In this document: positions 30,951 through 43,204 of the stretch, in pieces | Layout of the letters: each line of letters opens with the position of its first letter | Numbering within the stretch: position 1 is the first letter of the stretch | Assembly (NCBI GenBank): GCA_002917075.1 | Contig: NTMA01000008.1 | Location: forward strand, 868,001-932,000 | Origin: Hawksworthiomyces lignivorus | Taxonomy: Eukaryota > Ascomycota > Sordariomycetes > Ophiostomatales > Ophiostomataceae | DNA length: 64,000 nt | Direction: 5' to 3' | The notes under the pieces: generated by a model | Databases searched by the model: none | What the model saw: only the letters and a program-made list of their open reading frames with translations | Told to the model about the DNA's origin: nothing | Translations under genes and position numbers: made by a program

Positions 30951-33900
30951 CTAGGCAACCTGTCCGAATCCGCCCAGTGTCCCCGGCGTGTCTGCGAATG
31001 ACGTCGCATTGTACGATCCCACGCGGTCCCGACCCACCAAGAAGCTCTCCGGGGGACCCAGGTACGACGGCCGCACGCCGCCGAGGTTCACCACGATCTT
31101 CTGCACGATGACGCTGGGCAGCAGCGCCCAGATGCGCAGCGCGTACGCGCCCTCCTGCGGCACGGCGAACGAACTGGTCGTGTAGTTGCCCGTCTGGCCC
31201 CAGACGCTGTCGGCCACCGAGTAGCCCCAGCCGGGCGGCATGTTCTGGCCGACGGAGGTGCCCACGGGGCGCACCATGGTGGGCGGCGCGTGGGCGGCGG
31301 CCGTGTTTCCGCCTGCTGGGTAGAGGGCAATGCCGTACTCGAGCGGTGTGTCGTCGCCGAGGTAGTTCTGCGACGGCGACAGGAAGACGGTGATGTTGGC
31401 GGGGCCGACGCTGCCTGCGTACGTCGTGTTGGAGAAGAGATACAGCTGGTACTCGAGGGCGGGCGCCGCCGCGAGGGCCAGCTTTTCCGTCGCGGGGGGC
31501 CACAGGCCGACGCCGCTACCGGTGCGGCCGTAGTCGGCAAACGTGCGGTAGGTGACGTTGCCGCCGCTGGCGGAGGAGGCGTTGGCCGGCGGCACGATCG
31601 CCTGGTAGTGCGCGCCGTCGATGGACACGGTGCCGTCGGCCTCGACGAAGCCGCGCGAGAAGTTGCCGGGCAGCGTCCGCACCACCACGGGCACCTGTAT
31701 GATGGGGATCGAGTAGCCGTACTTGTCAAAGGCGCGGCACGGCGTCGTCACGTTGATGCTGACCGTCTGCGTCGACGCCTGGCTCCAGTCCGCCACCGAC
31801 ACGTAGACGCGGGCGTCGCTGGCCCCCGTGCTCGGGTCCACCGTGCCCGTCGACTGCGAGAGGTGCAGCCACGGCACGCTCGCCTCCGCCGTCCAGCTAC
31901 ATGCCTTAGTGCCGCGTGAGAACACGTCAAAGTAGCGCCGCGGCGCGCCGTGCGGGTCCAGCGGCGGCGTCGTCAGCGTGTTGCCCGAGTTGGCGTGATA
32001 CTTGTCGTCGCCTGCTACCGACGCGTTGGAGCCCTCCACGCCCAGGCCCACCTGGCCCGACAGCGCCGCGAAGGCCGTCTGCACGTATGTCATTGCCGGC
32101 AGCGTGTTGCGCATCGGCTGCTGCCAGTAGCCGTCGTAGCCGAGATGGGTTTCTGCCAGACAGAGAGAGAGGGAGTCAGTCCTTGTGTTTAAGTCGAAGC
32201 TGGGGAGAGAAAGGAAGAAGAGGGGGGATTGTGCGATTTGCTACTCACGGTCCATCATGTGCGCCCACTTGCCGCCCAGGAGCGCGTCCCACCGGTTCGT
32301 CAGGTTGGCGTCCTCCGCCGACGCTGCCAGCACCGCCTGGATGACCTCGTTGGCCGCGTTGCGCTTCTGGCCCGCGTACAGCGCGTTGCGCGCCGCGCCC
32401 ACGTAGATGCGGTGCACGATGCCGCCGGCCAGGATCGGGTGCAGCACCGTCTCGAAAAACGCCGGCCGCGCCGCCGCGTCCAGCTGCCCGTCGTACACGG
32501 CCAGCGCGTCCGCCTGCAGCTGCGCCCACTGCGCCAGCACCGCGTCTGCCTCGCCGTAGTTGACCACCGAGTACGTCTCAGGCTCCACCAGCTCGTACTT
32601 GCGCCGGCTGGCGTACATGCTGTAGCGGGCCACGAGGCCCGCGATCGTGGTCGCCAGCGCCGACGGGTGCGCGGACGCGCGGAAGCCGGCGCCAAACTCG
32701 CGCTCCGCCCACGCCGCCGCCCAGCTGCCCGCGCTGTGCGCGTCCCAGCGCGCCGGGTCGTAGGCGATGTCCAGAAAGTGGCTCAGCGGCAGCTCCAGGC
32801 CCTTGAGGTCACCCACGTTGACGATCCAGATGCGGTCCGCCCCGCGCGCGTACGCCATGCCCATCTGCTCTGCCGTCTTGGTCAGCTGCACCGTGTTGAT
32901 CCACTTGTAGTTGCGCGGGTCGCCCACGTAGTCAAAGTGGTAGTACACGCCCGCGCCGCCCGCACGGTCCCGCTCGCCAGCCCGCGGGAACCGCCGCACG
33001 TTGCCCCAGTTGTCATCCGACCACAGCAGCGTCACGTCCTCGGGCACCTGCAGCCCCTCAAAGATGTACGACTGCACTTCCTTGTACAGGCACCACATCT
33101 GCGGCACTGTGCTGATGTTGACCCCGCCCAGCCCCGCCGCGATGATCCGCTGCTGGTTCGTCACCAGCGTGTTGAGCATCGCCACGATCTTGTCCACCCC
33201 CAGCCCCTCGATCGCCGTGTCGCCCGTGCCGCGCATCCCCATCGTCCACAGCGAGTTGCGCGCGTACGGCCGTGCCCGCTGCACCCCGTACCGGAAGTAC
33301 TCGTCGATCGTCGCGTTGTTGAGGTTGTATGCCCACGGGCCCATGCCCGCGTAGAACTTGCCGTACTCGTTCTGCGCCCGCATCAGCGGCTCCGTGTGCG
33401 AGCTGCCCATCACTACCTCGTACGCGTCCGCCAGCGGCTGGTTGCCCGGGTCGTCCACCTCGAACATGCTGCCCCAGATCGCCGGCCACAGGTAGTTGGC
33501 CCGCAGCCGCAGCAGCAGCTCAAACACTGTGCTGTAGAACGCCTGCGCGTACCCGGCCCCGTATGGCGTGTCCGGGTACCGCGACGCGATCCAGTCCGTC
33601 AGCGCCGGCTGCTCGTCGTTGAAGAACAGTCCCCGGTACTTGACTCCCGGCGCCCCCTGCACCTTGGGCCCGCGCAGCGCGTAGATGTCCTTGCTCGCCC
33701 GCAGCGGTGCGTCCGCCCAAAAGTACCACGGCGACACCCCGATCTGCTCGCTGATGTCGTACAGCCCGTAGATGGTGCCGCGCGCATCGCTGCCCGCCAC
33801 CACCAGCGCCCGCGCCACCCCTGCCGGCCCCGGCGCGTCCACCACCCCGCTGACAAAGGACTCCCACCGGCCCGCCACCGCTGACACGTCCAGCTTGCCC

Positions 33901-34352
33901 GCCGCCACTAACTGGTCCACCACCGCCGACCGGCCCAGCGTGCCCGCGATGATCACCACGTTGCCCGGCGCCGGGTCCGCGTACGCCGGCCCCGCAAACG
34001 AGCTGTTGCCCGTCGTGCTGTACACCGTGTTGTTGCGGTTGTTGACCGGCTGGTAGCCGTACGCTGCTGGCGCCGCGCCTTTGATGCCGTTTGACAGCGT
34101 CAGGTTGGTGCCCGTGATGCGGCCAAAGTCCACGGCCAAGTCGCCCGCAGCGCGGATCACGCCCCAGTAGTCGTCGGGGGAGACTAGGATCTGGCCGGGC
34201 GACGGCGCCGTGCCTCCCGCTAGCTGGAAGCTGCCAGGCGTCGAGCCGTCAAAGGAAATGATGGGCTGCTGGCCGAGAGCGGTTACGAGCGACAGCCACC
34301 CGCTGCCGGCCAGCGCCAACGCCAGTTGATGGAGTCTTCTGAGTCGCATCAT
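30951..34352 (-). CDS. GH115 xylan alpha-1,2-glucuronidase, secreted
   Basis: Secreted hydrolase that removes (4-O-methyl)glucuronic acid side chains from glucuronoxylan, acting on plant cell-wall polymer. Exons (minus) are 34352-32249 and 32152-30951, separated by a 97-bp GT-AG intron; total 1101 aa, within the family range. An N-terminal signal peptide (ALALAGSGWLSLVTALG, about residues 10-26) is present. Family blocks are clear: GTIYGLYDISEQIGVSPWYFWADAP shortened here to IYGLYDISEQIGVSPWYFW, then KYRGLFFNDEQPAL, NYLWPAIWGSMF, GSSHTEPLMRAQNEY, WSDDNWGNVRRFP, and across the intron MMDQTHLGYDGYWQQP. The C-terminal GH115 domain closes the protein. Several NxS/T sequons fit secretion. Very high GC3, so antisense open frames here are shadows. 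Two ATGs (34352 and 34349) are possible starts. Confidence 0.93.
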
Positions 34353-35993
34353 TGGTCTCTACAGAGAGTATGAGATGGAATTGACGTCAACAGATGCTCC
34401 CATAAAAATTAAAGAGGACATATATTTGTTGTAAGAAACAAAGGGGGATGATCTTGTTCCCACCAAGAGCGAAGAACCTGCACAGCGAATAGAGGGTCGG
34501 CAGAGCTACATCCTAGGAGCTTCTACGGAACGGACCAACGCAATTTAAATAGATTACGGACTACGCGTGGCCAGATTATTCTCCAGGAACTGTTACTGCG
34601 GAGGAGGCGTGGAACCATGCGGAGAAATCTCCAACGAGAGGAGAAGAAAAAAGAAGAACAAGAAACAAAGAACGGCAGTGTGATCCACGGTATGTAGCAT
34701 TCGATATCAATACGACAGCAGAGTTGCAGCCGGATCAATGAAGGACGAAGCTAGGAAGCAGATGATGAGTGGGGGAGGAAGGAGAAAACACATCCAGCCA
34801 CCGTAAACACAGAAGTGCAGCTGTGCAGTTATGTCTTGGCATATATGTGCTGATTTACTTTTTATCCGTTTCTTTGCGTTCGGAAGCTTTTTTTTTTTTT
34901 TTTTTAATTATATGCAATTTATATGCAGGAACAGATTATGGCACACCTGTTATGCGATTCTCTTTTTCTCACAGAATTGTTTCAGAACGTATAATAGTCA
35001 ACATATTACTTTTCTTATTCATTATGTAGCTGAAAACTATCTATTAAACACAAATAAGCCAAGGATATGTTACGCCTAGACTTGGACTAAAGCGAATAAC
35101 CAACTTGGTTTCCAGTCTCCGCAGTCCCCTTGGAATCTACCCTTTAGCTTGGTTTTCTTTCTCTGATCTTTTTTTTAGTTGTCGATCTTTACCTTGCCAC
35201 GGTACGTCGTCCCGGTAGAAGCGTTAAAGTTGGGGAATGGTTGGCGGAAGAAATACACCGACGCAATGCATTTAGCCGGAAAGGCTCTTGGCATTTATTA
35301 TATTCCAGTGTCTCTATTCTTCTCGTCTTGATAGTTTCTCCTCGCGTTTTGTCATACCGAGAAGATTGGATGTCTTAATCAAATAATAAGCATCTGTTGC
35401 TCTTGAATGCCTGTAAGCTGCGGAATGCTGTACCTCTTCGGAAAACGAAGCTAACTAGGTATTTCTTTGGTAAGTTGAGACACACTGTTGTGACTGCTGT
35501 GGTCATCAGACTCCGAAGACAGTGCTCACGTATTGCCCATCGTAGTTGAATTTCGAAGAGGTTTATTTTGCTAAATACTAAATAGACTGTCTGATAAAAG
35601 GTAGCCCTTGGCTACATGATAGGTAGCGAAAACATAGGCACTGTTCAGGCGCAGTTAAAAAAACTAGCATCAGAATCGATGCTCTGACAAACTGAATTTT
35701 TGCTACATGGTACTCGACTGTGGAAGAATCATCGGTTCGCCCCTGGTCCAGCTGCAGATTCTGAGCGTCTCTCTTTAGAGAGTATGAGCAGACCTCGTGG
35801 GCCCTCCTTTTAGTTACTTCTCGTCTCTTTTCCGCGAGTGGCTTATAGGCTCTGAACACATTTATGTTCCCTTCACCATTTAAAAGCACTGGTTTAATTT
35901 ACTGACACCATGATTTGTGTCTCAAAGCAAGTCGCAACGGCTAGTCATTATCATCAGGTTCAGTTATACGAATGTCGCATCTCTCTTAGGAGA
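34353..35993. other. Intergenic upstream of GH115, with a fragment of a dispersed repeat
   Basis: The first 400 bases are presumably the GH115 promoter (minus strand). A poly-T tract of about 20 lies near 34888-34907. At 35470-35491 a 22-base stretch GTAAGTTGAGACACACTGTT... matches 38475-38496 with two C/T differences. I see no gene. Confidence 0.5.
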
Positions 35994-38096
35994 TCAGCCA
36001 TCCTCCTCCCCTAGAAGTGGCTCGACCGGGCACGCTTCTAACACATTGCGATACTTTTCATGGATTGTCTCCGCCATCGGTTTATACTTGGCGAGGTACC
36101 GAAACGGCGTACCCTCCTCCGTACACCTGTAGAGGAAGAAGTTGTTCCCCTGCTTGTCTCTTCCACCGTGGGCGAAGTCGCCCAGCGCAATCACTTTTAT
36201 CGATAGGATACCATGTGGTCCAAAGGCCCAACTGGCAAAGCGGTCCAACCCAGAGCTGAGCCTGGGCCCTCCCCATCGGCCACTTTCGACGACATCCGGA
36301 GCATTCTCATCGTGGCTGAGCCGTGGAGCCGTATCTTCGATATCACTAATAGGGCTGGGTGGCCCAGAATCTGCCCATGAGCGGGCAATAGACCATTCCG
36401 AATCCGGATTACTTTCCACTTCGTTTTGCTCCTCATCCACTCGCGGCGGATATTCGACTCCTAGGACTACCGGAGCTTCGGATAGACTCATAGCTCCAAA
36501 CCAAGATGCGTAGTACTTCAGGTCCGAGGCTGACTGACGGATGTGAAGCAATTTCAACGATTTCAAAGTCTTATGAGGGAGAAGAATATGTTTCTGTCGC
36601 ATCACTTTGTTAGAAGATTATTTGCCTATCAGGCTAGCAATAGTAATGCTCACTAAACGCTCGGGACGACAGCACAGACCGATGCTGTCGAGGTTGAGCT
36701 TTGCCAGAGGGTTAGTCTGTAAGGGATCTTCTCTTATAATGCGCACTTCGCGTCCGATAAGGGCAAGGTCACGGAGATCGTTTTCTTGCTCAAAGTTGGG
36801 TGACTCTTCGTTTACATTAAGTGTTCGTTGATGATGCACGAATCTCCTAAGGGTTGGGTGACAACGGGCAACTATATTCCAAAGAGCTAAAGGCTGATGC
36901 CCCTCTTGGCTTATAAAGAGCTCTTCTAAACCTTTAAACCCACCGACGAGGCCTCGAATAGTGATATAGGCGAGTAGGCCTGTCACAGAAATCGTTTCCT
37001 GGATCTCGAGGGTGATAAGCCGTAGCCGAACCCCGAGTTTCAGAGTAGCCTCGACAAAGTCACACCAGCCCGGACACATGTGTAGAGTGAGGCTTCTGAT
37101 CGTGTCGAAGTTGATTGCGTGCGCCATCGCAGCCACGAGGGGAACTTGTGTGAGGTTCAGGGTGCGTAGTTGCGGTAACAAGAGCTGCGGCTAGCGCAAA
37201 GAAACCGTTCGCTGCGAAGGCGTCACCGTCGTTCATATTCTCGTCGTCGCTGCTCAAATTAAGCTGAGCCAGGAATTCTTGCCAGTCCACAAAGTCCAGT
37301 TCCAGTGTCCGGAGGTGAGCTCTGTTCAACCAAATGGCATGAGAAAGAGTGTTGACGTGCATCACGTGGAGAGCCTTCCAACACAAATTTTGGAGACGGT
37401 GAAGAGAGGAGATGTCTAGATCCTCGCCCTCGTGACACAGAGAATCAGTAGTCAAGTTTAACGATCGAAGCAACGGTTGCTTAAGAGAGATAGCCCCCCC
37501 GACACCTAAAATTTCTGACGGCACACATGTACCAAGATCCCAGCTATACTTCGGTTTCAGCTAGACTAAAATGTAGTACTGAGGACGTCGAAGGGACTCA
37601 CCTGAACGTGTGCAGTTGGTTTTCCTCAAAGTTTTGAAGCACTGCCTTTGTCCTCTGGGCGAGGCGCTCGAAAGGCTCTATATCGGGATCTTCGTCTTCA
37701 TCGTCGAACTCCGACGGCAACTCCGACGACGCATAGTCCAAGTAGTATGGGCTGTGAGGGCAGCGATCGTGAGTGGTGTATTCAAATGACGAGCGAAAGT
37801 GAAGCTCCCGGACAAACTGAAGAACCGTTTGCGGCGAGGTCGCAAGCCTGAGTCGGTCCAGACCGTTTTCGGTCCACGGCGTGACCGTAACGGACTACCA
37901 GAGGGTCTTTGCAACAGCTGCGTGGAAACGCTTCGAAACGCCGGATAGTGCCCTGAGGTCCTTTTTTCGCAGCCAAAGACGATATTAGTGTCTGCCGCCT
38001 ACAAGTTTAAAAGCTTATTAGATGGTTGAGCGCGCGAACCTTTCTGAGGATAAGATCAAAGATCTCTAGTGGTAGGCTTGCCAGCGCGCAATCCAT
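35994..38096 (-). pseudogene. F-box/LRR-type protein, pseudogene
   Basis: The minus-strand reading starts at ATG 38096 with a clear F-box beginning (LASLPLEIFDLILRK). It continues after a probable intron with DLRALSGVSKRFHAAVAKTLW and then Leu-rich repeats (LRSLNLTTDSL, LRTLELDFVDW, LRTLNLTQVPL, LIFDTIRSLTL-like blocks). Lesions are an apparent frame change at the A6 run 37962-37967, an in-frame TAG at 37895-37897, a frame shift near 37181 between NGFFALAAAL and LPQLRTLNLTQ, and an in-frame TAA at 36618-36620. An intron at 37601-37544 splices normally. The last block (LGDFAHGGRDKQGNNFFLY, EACPVEPLLGEEDG) is intact. Four independent lesions make sequencing error unlikely as the sole cause. Intact relatives would feed SCF ubiquitin ligases. 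Confidence 0.7.
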
Positions 38097-39010
38097 GGCA
38101 ATTTGCTAGGGCCCCGTTGCGCAGGAGAATCGAGTCTAGCGGTTTGGATATTAGTAGTCAAGTGTGGACTTAAAAGCTGCCAATGTCATAGCTCTCTCCG
38201 AGTTGTGAGAGATACGGTCATAGATGTGGAGACATTTGCGCCAACACATTGTTCCAGCAGAATTGCTCTGTTCAGCGGATGTTATCTAGTATCTCGCCAT
38301 TATTCTGCGCTATTAATATTATACCTCTCACGACCTTATTATGCGCAAATGTCCACAAGTATTCCTTTACCAAAACAGACCAAGTGACTTCGAACAACCC
38401 CTGCAAGAATCGCCAAAGCGGCCCCCACGCCAGCCAAGAGCGGCGGCCAGAACAGCGCTTTCTCGCTTTCACCTGTAAGCTGAGACACACTGCTGTAGTC
38501 GCAGGGGTCGATTGCCTTCCTAACTGAGGAATATGAAGCTGAATCTTGTTATTGATTGGCCCCGCCTTGGCAACCTCTCTGACTGACGTTCTTTCTGTTG
38601 TATTCCTCTTGACTTCTTCCCCCTTTTCCATTTCTTATTCTTGTTACCATTCATTAGTAGGGTAATGAGAAATAGAAGCTGGGAAAGTCGACAAAAGATG
38701 AGAAAGGAAATGGCGCTCGATCTAGAGACCAACGACGGCAGAATAGCATATACCATTCTGGCAGTTCATCAGAGAGCTGCTAGAACATGCCTACGACTGA
38801 ATGGCTGGGCAGCACTGAGCATGATTGATACGGGAATCAGTGATCGAAAATGATGTTGAGAAGTCCTATGAGCAGCTAGCTATTTTATTTGACGCATACA
38901 CCCATGCGGGTTGCACTTTTTAACACTCGTTGTGGTGGCTGTTATGGTTGCTCGCAGAAGACTCCTAACCGGGGAATCAAACTAAAAAAAGCAAATGTCT
39001 GCTTCAATGT
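38097..39010. other. Intergenic with dispersed-repeat copies
   Basis: Holds copy B of the 37-base repeat at 38441-38477, continuous with a 22-base segment (38475-38496) that matches 35470-35491. No supportable gene. Confidence 0.5.
38441..38496 (+). repeat. Dispersed repeat, copy B plus extension
   Basis: Bases 38441-38477 match 14188-14224 at 36 of 37 positions. The adjoining 38475-38496 match 35470-35491 at 20 of 22, both differences being C/T. Copy B therefore links two otherwise separate fragments into one decayed element. Confidence 0.7.
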
Positions 39011-40030
39011 CTACGACGATAACCGAACGAAAGTTAACGTCGTAGCAAAAGTTCCGTCATTATTATTCGATTCGTAAACGTCTAATCCGCCCGTAGCACC
39101 CACATAGTCAACGGTAGGATCATAATATAACTGGTAGTCTTGTTGGGCTGCGAAAAAGGCATGCAAAGTTAGTAAGCCTAAACCGACCGGTCGCGATAAT
39201 CTCACGATTGAAATAACATACTCGAGTCCGAATTGGTCCACACTACAGAAAGACTACCGGAAACAACATCTAAAGTCCACTGAGAGGGACGACGATCAGC
39301 TCATGTATATAGCTGCAGCAGCATTCCACTAGATACCTACCACAGATACTTCGGAGGGCGCACCGATTGTATCGCCATCAGATGATGATGGAGGTGAGTT
39401 CGGTTGAACTTGAGGGCCGTTAGCCACTGCTCTCGTGGAGTTGTAAGGAAGTGAAATGCGCCTTACCGTAAGTAGAGGCAGCCATATACGCGTAGCTGAA
39501 ATAGATCCGCGACGATTAGAAGTTGTAAACTCTACACGCCGCGTAGTCGGGTACTAATGTCAACGGATTTACCTAGGGGGTGGTGACTTGAAAGCAAAAG
39601 CAAATCCAAGGTAGGGAAAAATTTGGCTGGTCGGGGCATCCAGCATGGTTATAGCTAGGCCAGTCTGATTACAGTCGTCGCCCGTCCACGATAGCTGTAC
39701 CGTCAGTGCATCTTCCAGTGGACTGAGAGTCACCACATTGAAGTTATTGGGGTTTTTGCTAATATAGCCCTGCAAAGCTCCTTCACTGCTGTAGACCTGG
39801 ATGTTTCCGGTCAGAGTAGTTCCGGGACACGTTGTCGGTAAAGAAGACGCAGAGCTCGACGTCGCAGAGGACGAAGCCGACACAGAGCTGGAGAGTGTAG
39901 AGGACGCGAGCGGCACGGAGTTCGAGGTGCTGCTAGAAGACGTTCCGGACATATAGGGTCGGCATTTACTAGCAAGGGCCAAGTCGGTGCAAAGGCCCGT
40001 AAGGAGCAGAAAGATAGTAAAAGATAACAT
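39011..40030 (-). CDS. Secreted Ser-rich protein, five exons, unknown function
   Basis: Exons (minus) 40030-39573, 39495-39467, 39426-39341, 39279-39222 and 39147-39011 have GT-AG junctions throughout and a closing frame, giving 255 aa. The ATG at 40030 opens a classic signal peptide (MLSFTIFLLLTGLCTDLALA). A Ser-rich stretch of about 40 residues (SSSVSASSSATSSSASS) follows, likely O-mannosylated. Then comes a folded part with TLTGNIQVYSSEGALQGYIS, LSWTGDDCNQTGLAITM, WTLDVVSGSLSVVWTNSDS and a C-terminal YYDPTVDYVGATGGLDVY. Only three or four Cys remain after cleavage. I do not recognise a family; the layout suits a small cell-surface or secreted protein. Exons 2-4 are very short (29-86 bp), so the gene is easily missed by ORF scanning. 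Confidence 0.72.
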
Positions 40031-41728
40031 CCTAAAATGCAACCGACAATAAGAACAACCTCTCTTGCATCGAGGCGAGTGCGGATGAAATTATTGTTTT
40101 TGCCAAGCTCTGCAAAAGCGAACGTATAGCAGAATGCCAAGAGCTAATGACTCTTTACGAATCGGACAAAAATGCCAAGAAAAGACAGAAGCCCTGCCTT
40201 TTATTCTACACCGTGGCTCACAAAGCCCATAGGCTTAGTGCGTTGCAATATCGAAAATTAGGGAATAGTTCAGATGCTGCGGACAGTCACTTGTCAGGGT
40301 TAGCTTATTAAGTTAGCTCAAAGCGCTCAACTTTGTGAGGCCGGCTGCCAAGATTAGCTACATGTTTGCAGGGGTAAGACATGTCACTGCCGTACTCCGT
40401 ATGGAGGGAGTACTCTGTGCAGAAGGTGACATCAATTTCGATGCAATTCTGAAGTATGTGGGTCTAGAAGAATGTGGAATAATAATGAGTAGTCATTCAG
40501 GATCTCCTTGAAGTTGAAATTATTTCATGTTTTGTACTCCGTAAGCTACTGTTGACATCTGCGTGAGAATCCTCCCAACCCTCTGTCCACAACAATTACA
40601 AGTCTGTCGCGACTTCAATGAAAAAGACACTTGCCAAATATCGTCGTCGAATATATGAGACCAAAAAAAAAAAAAACTCAAAAAAAAAGTCTCACTTGTG
40701 GTGAGGCTGCTAGCTTTTTGAAACGACCTTGTCTTGCTTCTCCTTCTCTTCCTGCTGCCTTCCTTTCTTCGTCGTTGAAGTCATTAAAATATCCGACAAT
40801 TCAATATTCTTTGAGTCACTTTATTGACTTCAAACGAATAGGATTGTTACTTTTTGGCCATCAAATCTCGTTTGATTTGCCTCAAAACTTGTTTGATATT
40901 TTGTTTTGCTTAGCTTTGGTTATGCGGTACATAAATGAGTGAAATTTATTAGTGAATGTTGGTTAATAGATAGTGGTAGTTAACAAATATTGGAAAAAGG
41001 AAGAGAAGAAGTGAGATGACGAAGATGAGCGAGCCGGCAACATCGATGTCCATTTACACATTGGCGCTGCCCAATAGTTACTTGTCTCTGAGGCAGCAAC
41101 TATGCTCCCACGAGTCTGTTTACGGTGGCGGAAATTTTGGACATGGGAAGAGATATTGAAACGAGAGCACAAGGAGACACCATATCCATCAAACTTTTGC
41201 ACGCGCCCCACAGATATCTTACATCCAATAAACGCTTTGACCACCTTCTGCATCTACGGAGTACACACGCGGTCGGTGGGTCGACGTCTTCTGGAAATTA
41301 CCCGCCTGCTGCTCTGCCCGTCCTTTCTCCACCCCGTCTATGAAGGCTAATGAGTAGTCTCGGACTGCTACGTAATACGAGATACCAAGTCGGGTGTCAT
41401 TCTCGCTAACATCTTTCTCGATTTAGCGCTGTCGTATATTTCTGTTGCATTTTTGTTTCTGCCTCCGTTTTCAGCAGGCTATGCTTTGATGCCAGCGAAA
41501 TGGGGATGATTCTCCTTAATCTACATACCAGGCGCCTCTATCTGATTATGATTGAGGCGAGACCGGAAAACGTGAGGCACTCTTGATGTGGTGGCTGGTG
41601 GGTTGGGCTAAATACCTCCCGCCTCCCCCGCATCGCCTGAGATCTACGTATTATTTTCTCCAGACTAGCGGGACAGTAAGGCTGCTTACCTTTTACTCTC
41701 TACATCCGATCAGGGGTACTGATTCTAG
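40031..41728. other. Intergenic with three TACTCCGTA elements
   Basis: No gene is supportable in 1.7 kb. The nonamer TACTCCGTA (or its complement) occurs at 40393-40401, 40535-40543 and 41255-41263. Poly-A tracts at 40661-40688 are low complexity. Confidence 0.5.
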
Positions 41729-42119
41729 TTAAAAGCGCTTTAGATGGGGATATAAAGTCGATGATCCGTTCCCGGCTGCTTGGAAATATTTGGCCACACT
41801 ACGTTGAGAGTCCTCCAGTGCGCCGTCCCGCCACGCCGTGAAGAAACCCTCATAGGACATGTCTGCGCCCATGTGTGAGGTTCCTGACGGAGACTGTAGA
41901 TTCGTAGGTTGAATTCTGGCCATTCCGTATTCGTACCACACCGGCACCTCTGACGATATCGTCAGGATTTTCGCTGCCAAAGTGCCACCGGCCGAGGGCG
42001 GTCGGATCACCAGGGGGTGAGGGACATGCCAAGACTTTAGAACGGACGTTGTGCCGGGAGGTGCCAGCCGTATTTTCTGTCCAGTCCATATTGGTATTGA
42101 CTGGAGTCCGAGCTTTCAT
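41729..42119 (-). CDS. Possible gene fragment, unknown family
   Basis: Two overlapping minus-strand frames look partly protein-like. One, ending at 41729, reads VWYEYGMARIQPTNLQSPSG, then MSYEGFFTAWRDGALEDSQR and YFQAAGNGSSTLYPHLKRF. The other begins MKARTPVNTNMDWTEN at 42119. They may be two exons or two pieces of a shifted frame. No domain, signal peptide or clear splice sites can be named. It may be a relic. Confidence 0.25.
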
Positions 42120-43204
42120 ACGACTACAGTTGGATCTTGATTTGACCGGTGGCCAAATTCATGTGACTACTCAAGCCTTACACTTGTTGACACAATCCAC
42201 CTCCATTCACCTATTCGCTATAGCCCCCATTTTAGATGAGAACAACCGACTTATAAAATCACACGCATATCCTGGTAAAATGAATGAAAACGAGTCCTTC
42301 AAAAACAATAAAGAATGCATTCTTTTCTAAGCTTGATTAGAGGGCTCGCAGCACCCGCCCATCCATCAGATCCACCAGAGCTCAAAACGGAATAGCAGCA
42401 TCATCGCTCCTTACCAGTCAACTGTAGTCGACCTAATGTATTTTCGCACATCATTAATAAACGTGGAACTCTATCTTGGCACGCGTCTTCTGAAATGGTG
42501 GCGAAACGGCGGCTAGGACATCGCCCTTTCTGCCTTTAAGTTGCTAAGAAAACAGCCACAGTAAGCCCCGCCTGATCAGCACACCTTTCAACGGGAAACA
42601 TCTCCGCAGTACGTCATAAATGACTTCATATCATCAGGAAAACTGTTCTTATGGTAAATCTCATGCCTTTGTAAATATACCTGATTCCTGTCAAATTTGA
42701 GGCGAACATCTTCATCAATAAAAGCCGCAAATTGATAAGGACGAAAACGAGAACGAGAACGAGAGCGATGGCAACACGGAAGTTAAGGACAGCATTATAG
42801 CAATCCTCCTAGGCTTACAATCTCTTCTCAATACAAAAGAAACATGTCAGAATTTAGCGCGGCGATGTACAGTAGACGCCAAAGTAAGAAAGCCAACGAG
42901 GGCAGTTGGACTGCAAGAGGCCGTATTTATCATCGAGTTCATAGGCTAGTCCCTAGTAATACGCTCCCTTTGTTTCAACGTTATAAGAATTATGTCTTTC
43001 GGATACTACGAAGTAAATCTGTGGTAATATTATAACAGACACCTTGTTCCCAAGTATTCTAGACTTTTAGGCCCTCGGATGGCAATCTCAAACAAGAAAA
43101 AATCTAAACTACTTTATAAATCTTGGAAGCACCAACCTGCTATCATACAGATTCTTTACTTTACCCAACATCTCTCGAGCAATATACGCCCAATTTCCGT
43201 GAAA
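42120..43204. other. Intergenic, promoter of the O-methyltransferase
   Basis: No gene is visible. A short (CGAGAA)n tandem tract lies at about 42740-42770. The final 130 bases before 43205 are an open frame in phase with the methyltransferase, but I treat them as 5' leader. Confidence 0.5.

Noticed and set aside
32229..33884. A 551-residue open frame on the plus strand
   Set aside because: It is antisense to the GH115 gene, rich in Arg/His/Val with no domain, and results from high GC3.
34888..34907. Poly-T tract as a possible retroelement tail
   Set aside because: No adjacent coding remnant or target-site duplication seen.
40631..41350. Short open frames in the gene-free stretch
   Set aside because: Composition is that of AT-rich spacer; no domain or splice structure.
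43079..43204. N-terminal extension of the O-methyltransferase from the ATG at 43079
   Set aside because: The 42 extra residues look like translated leader; the ATG at 43205 has a better context and fits the family length.
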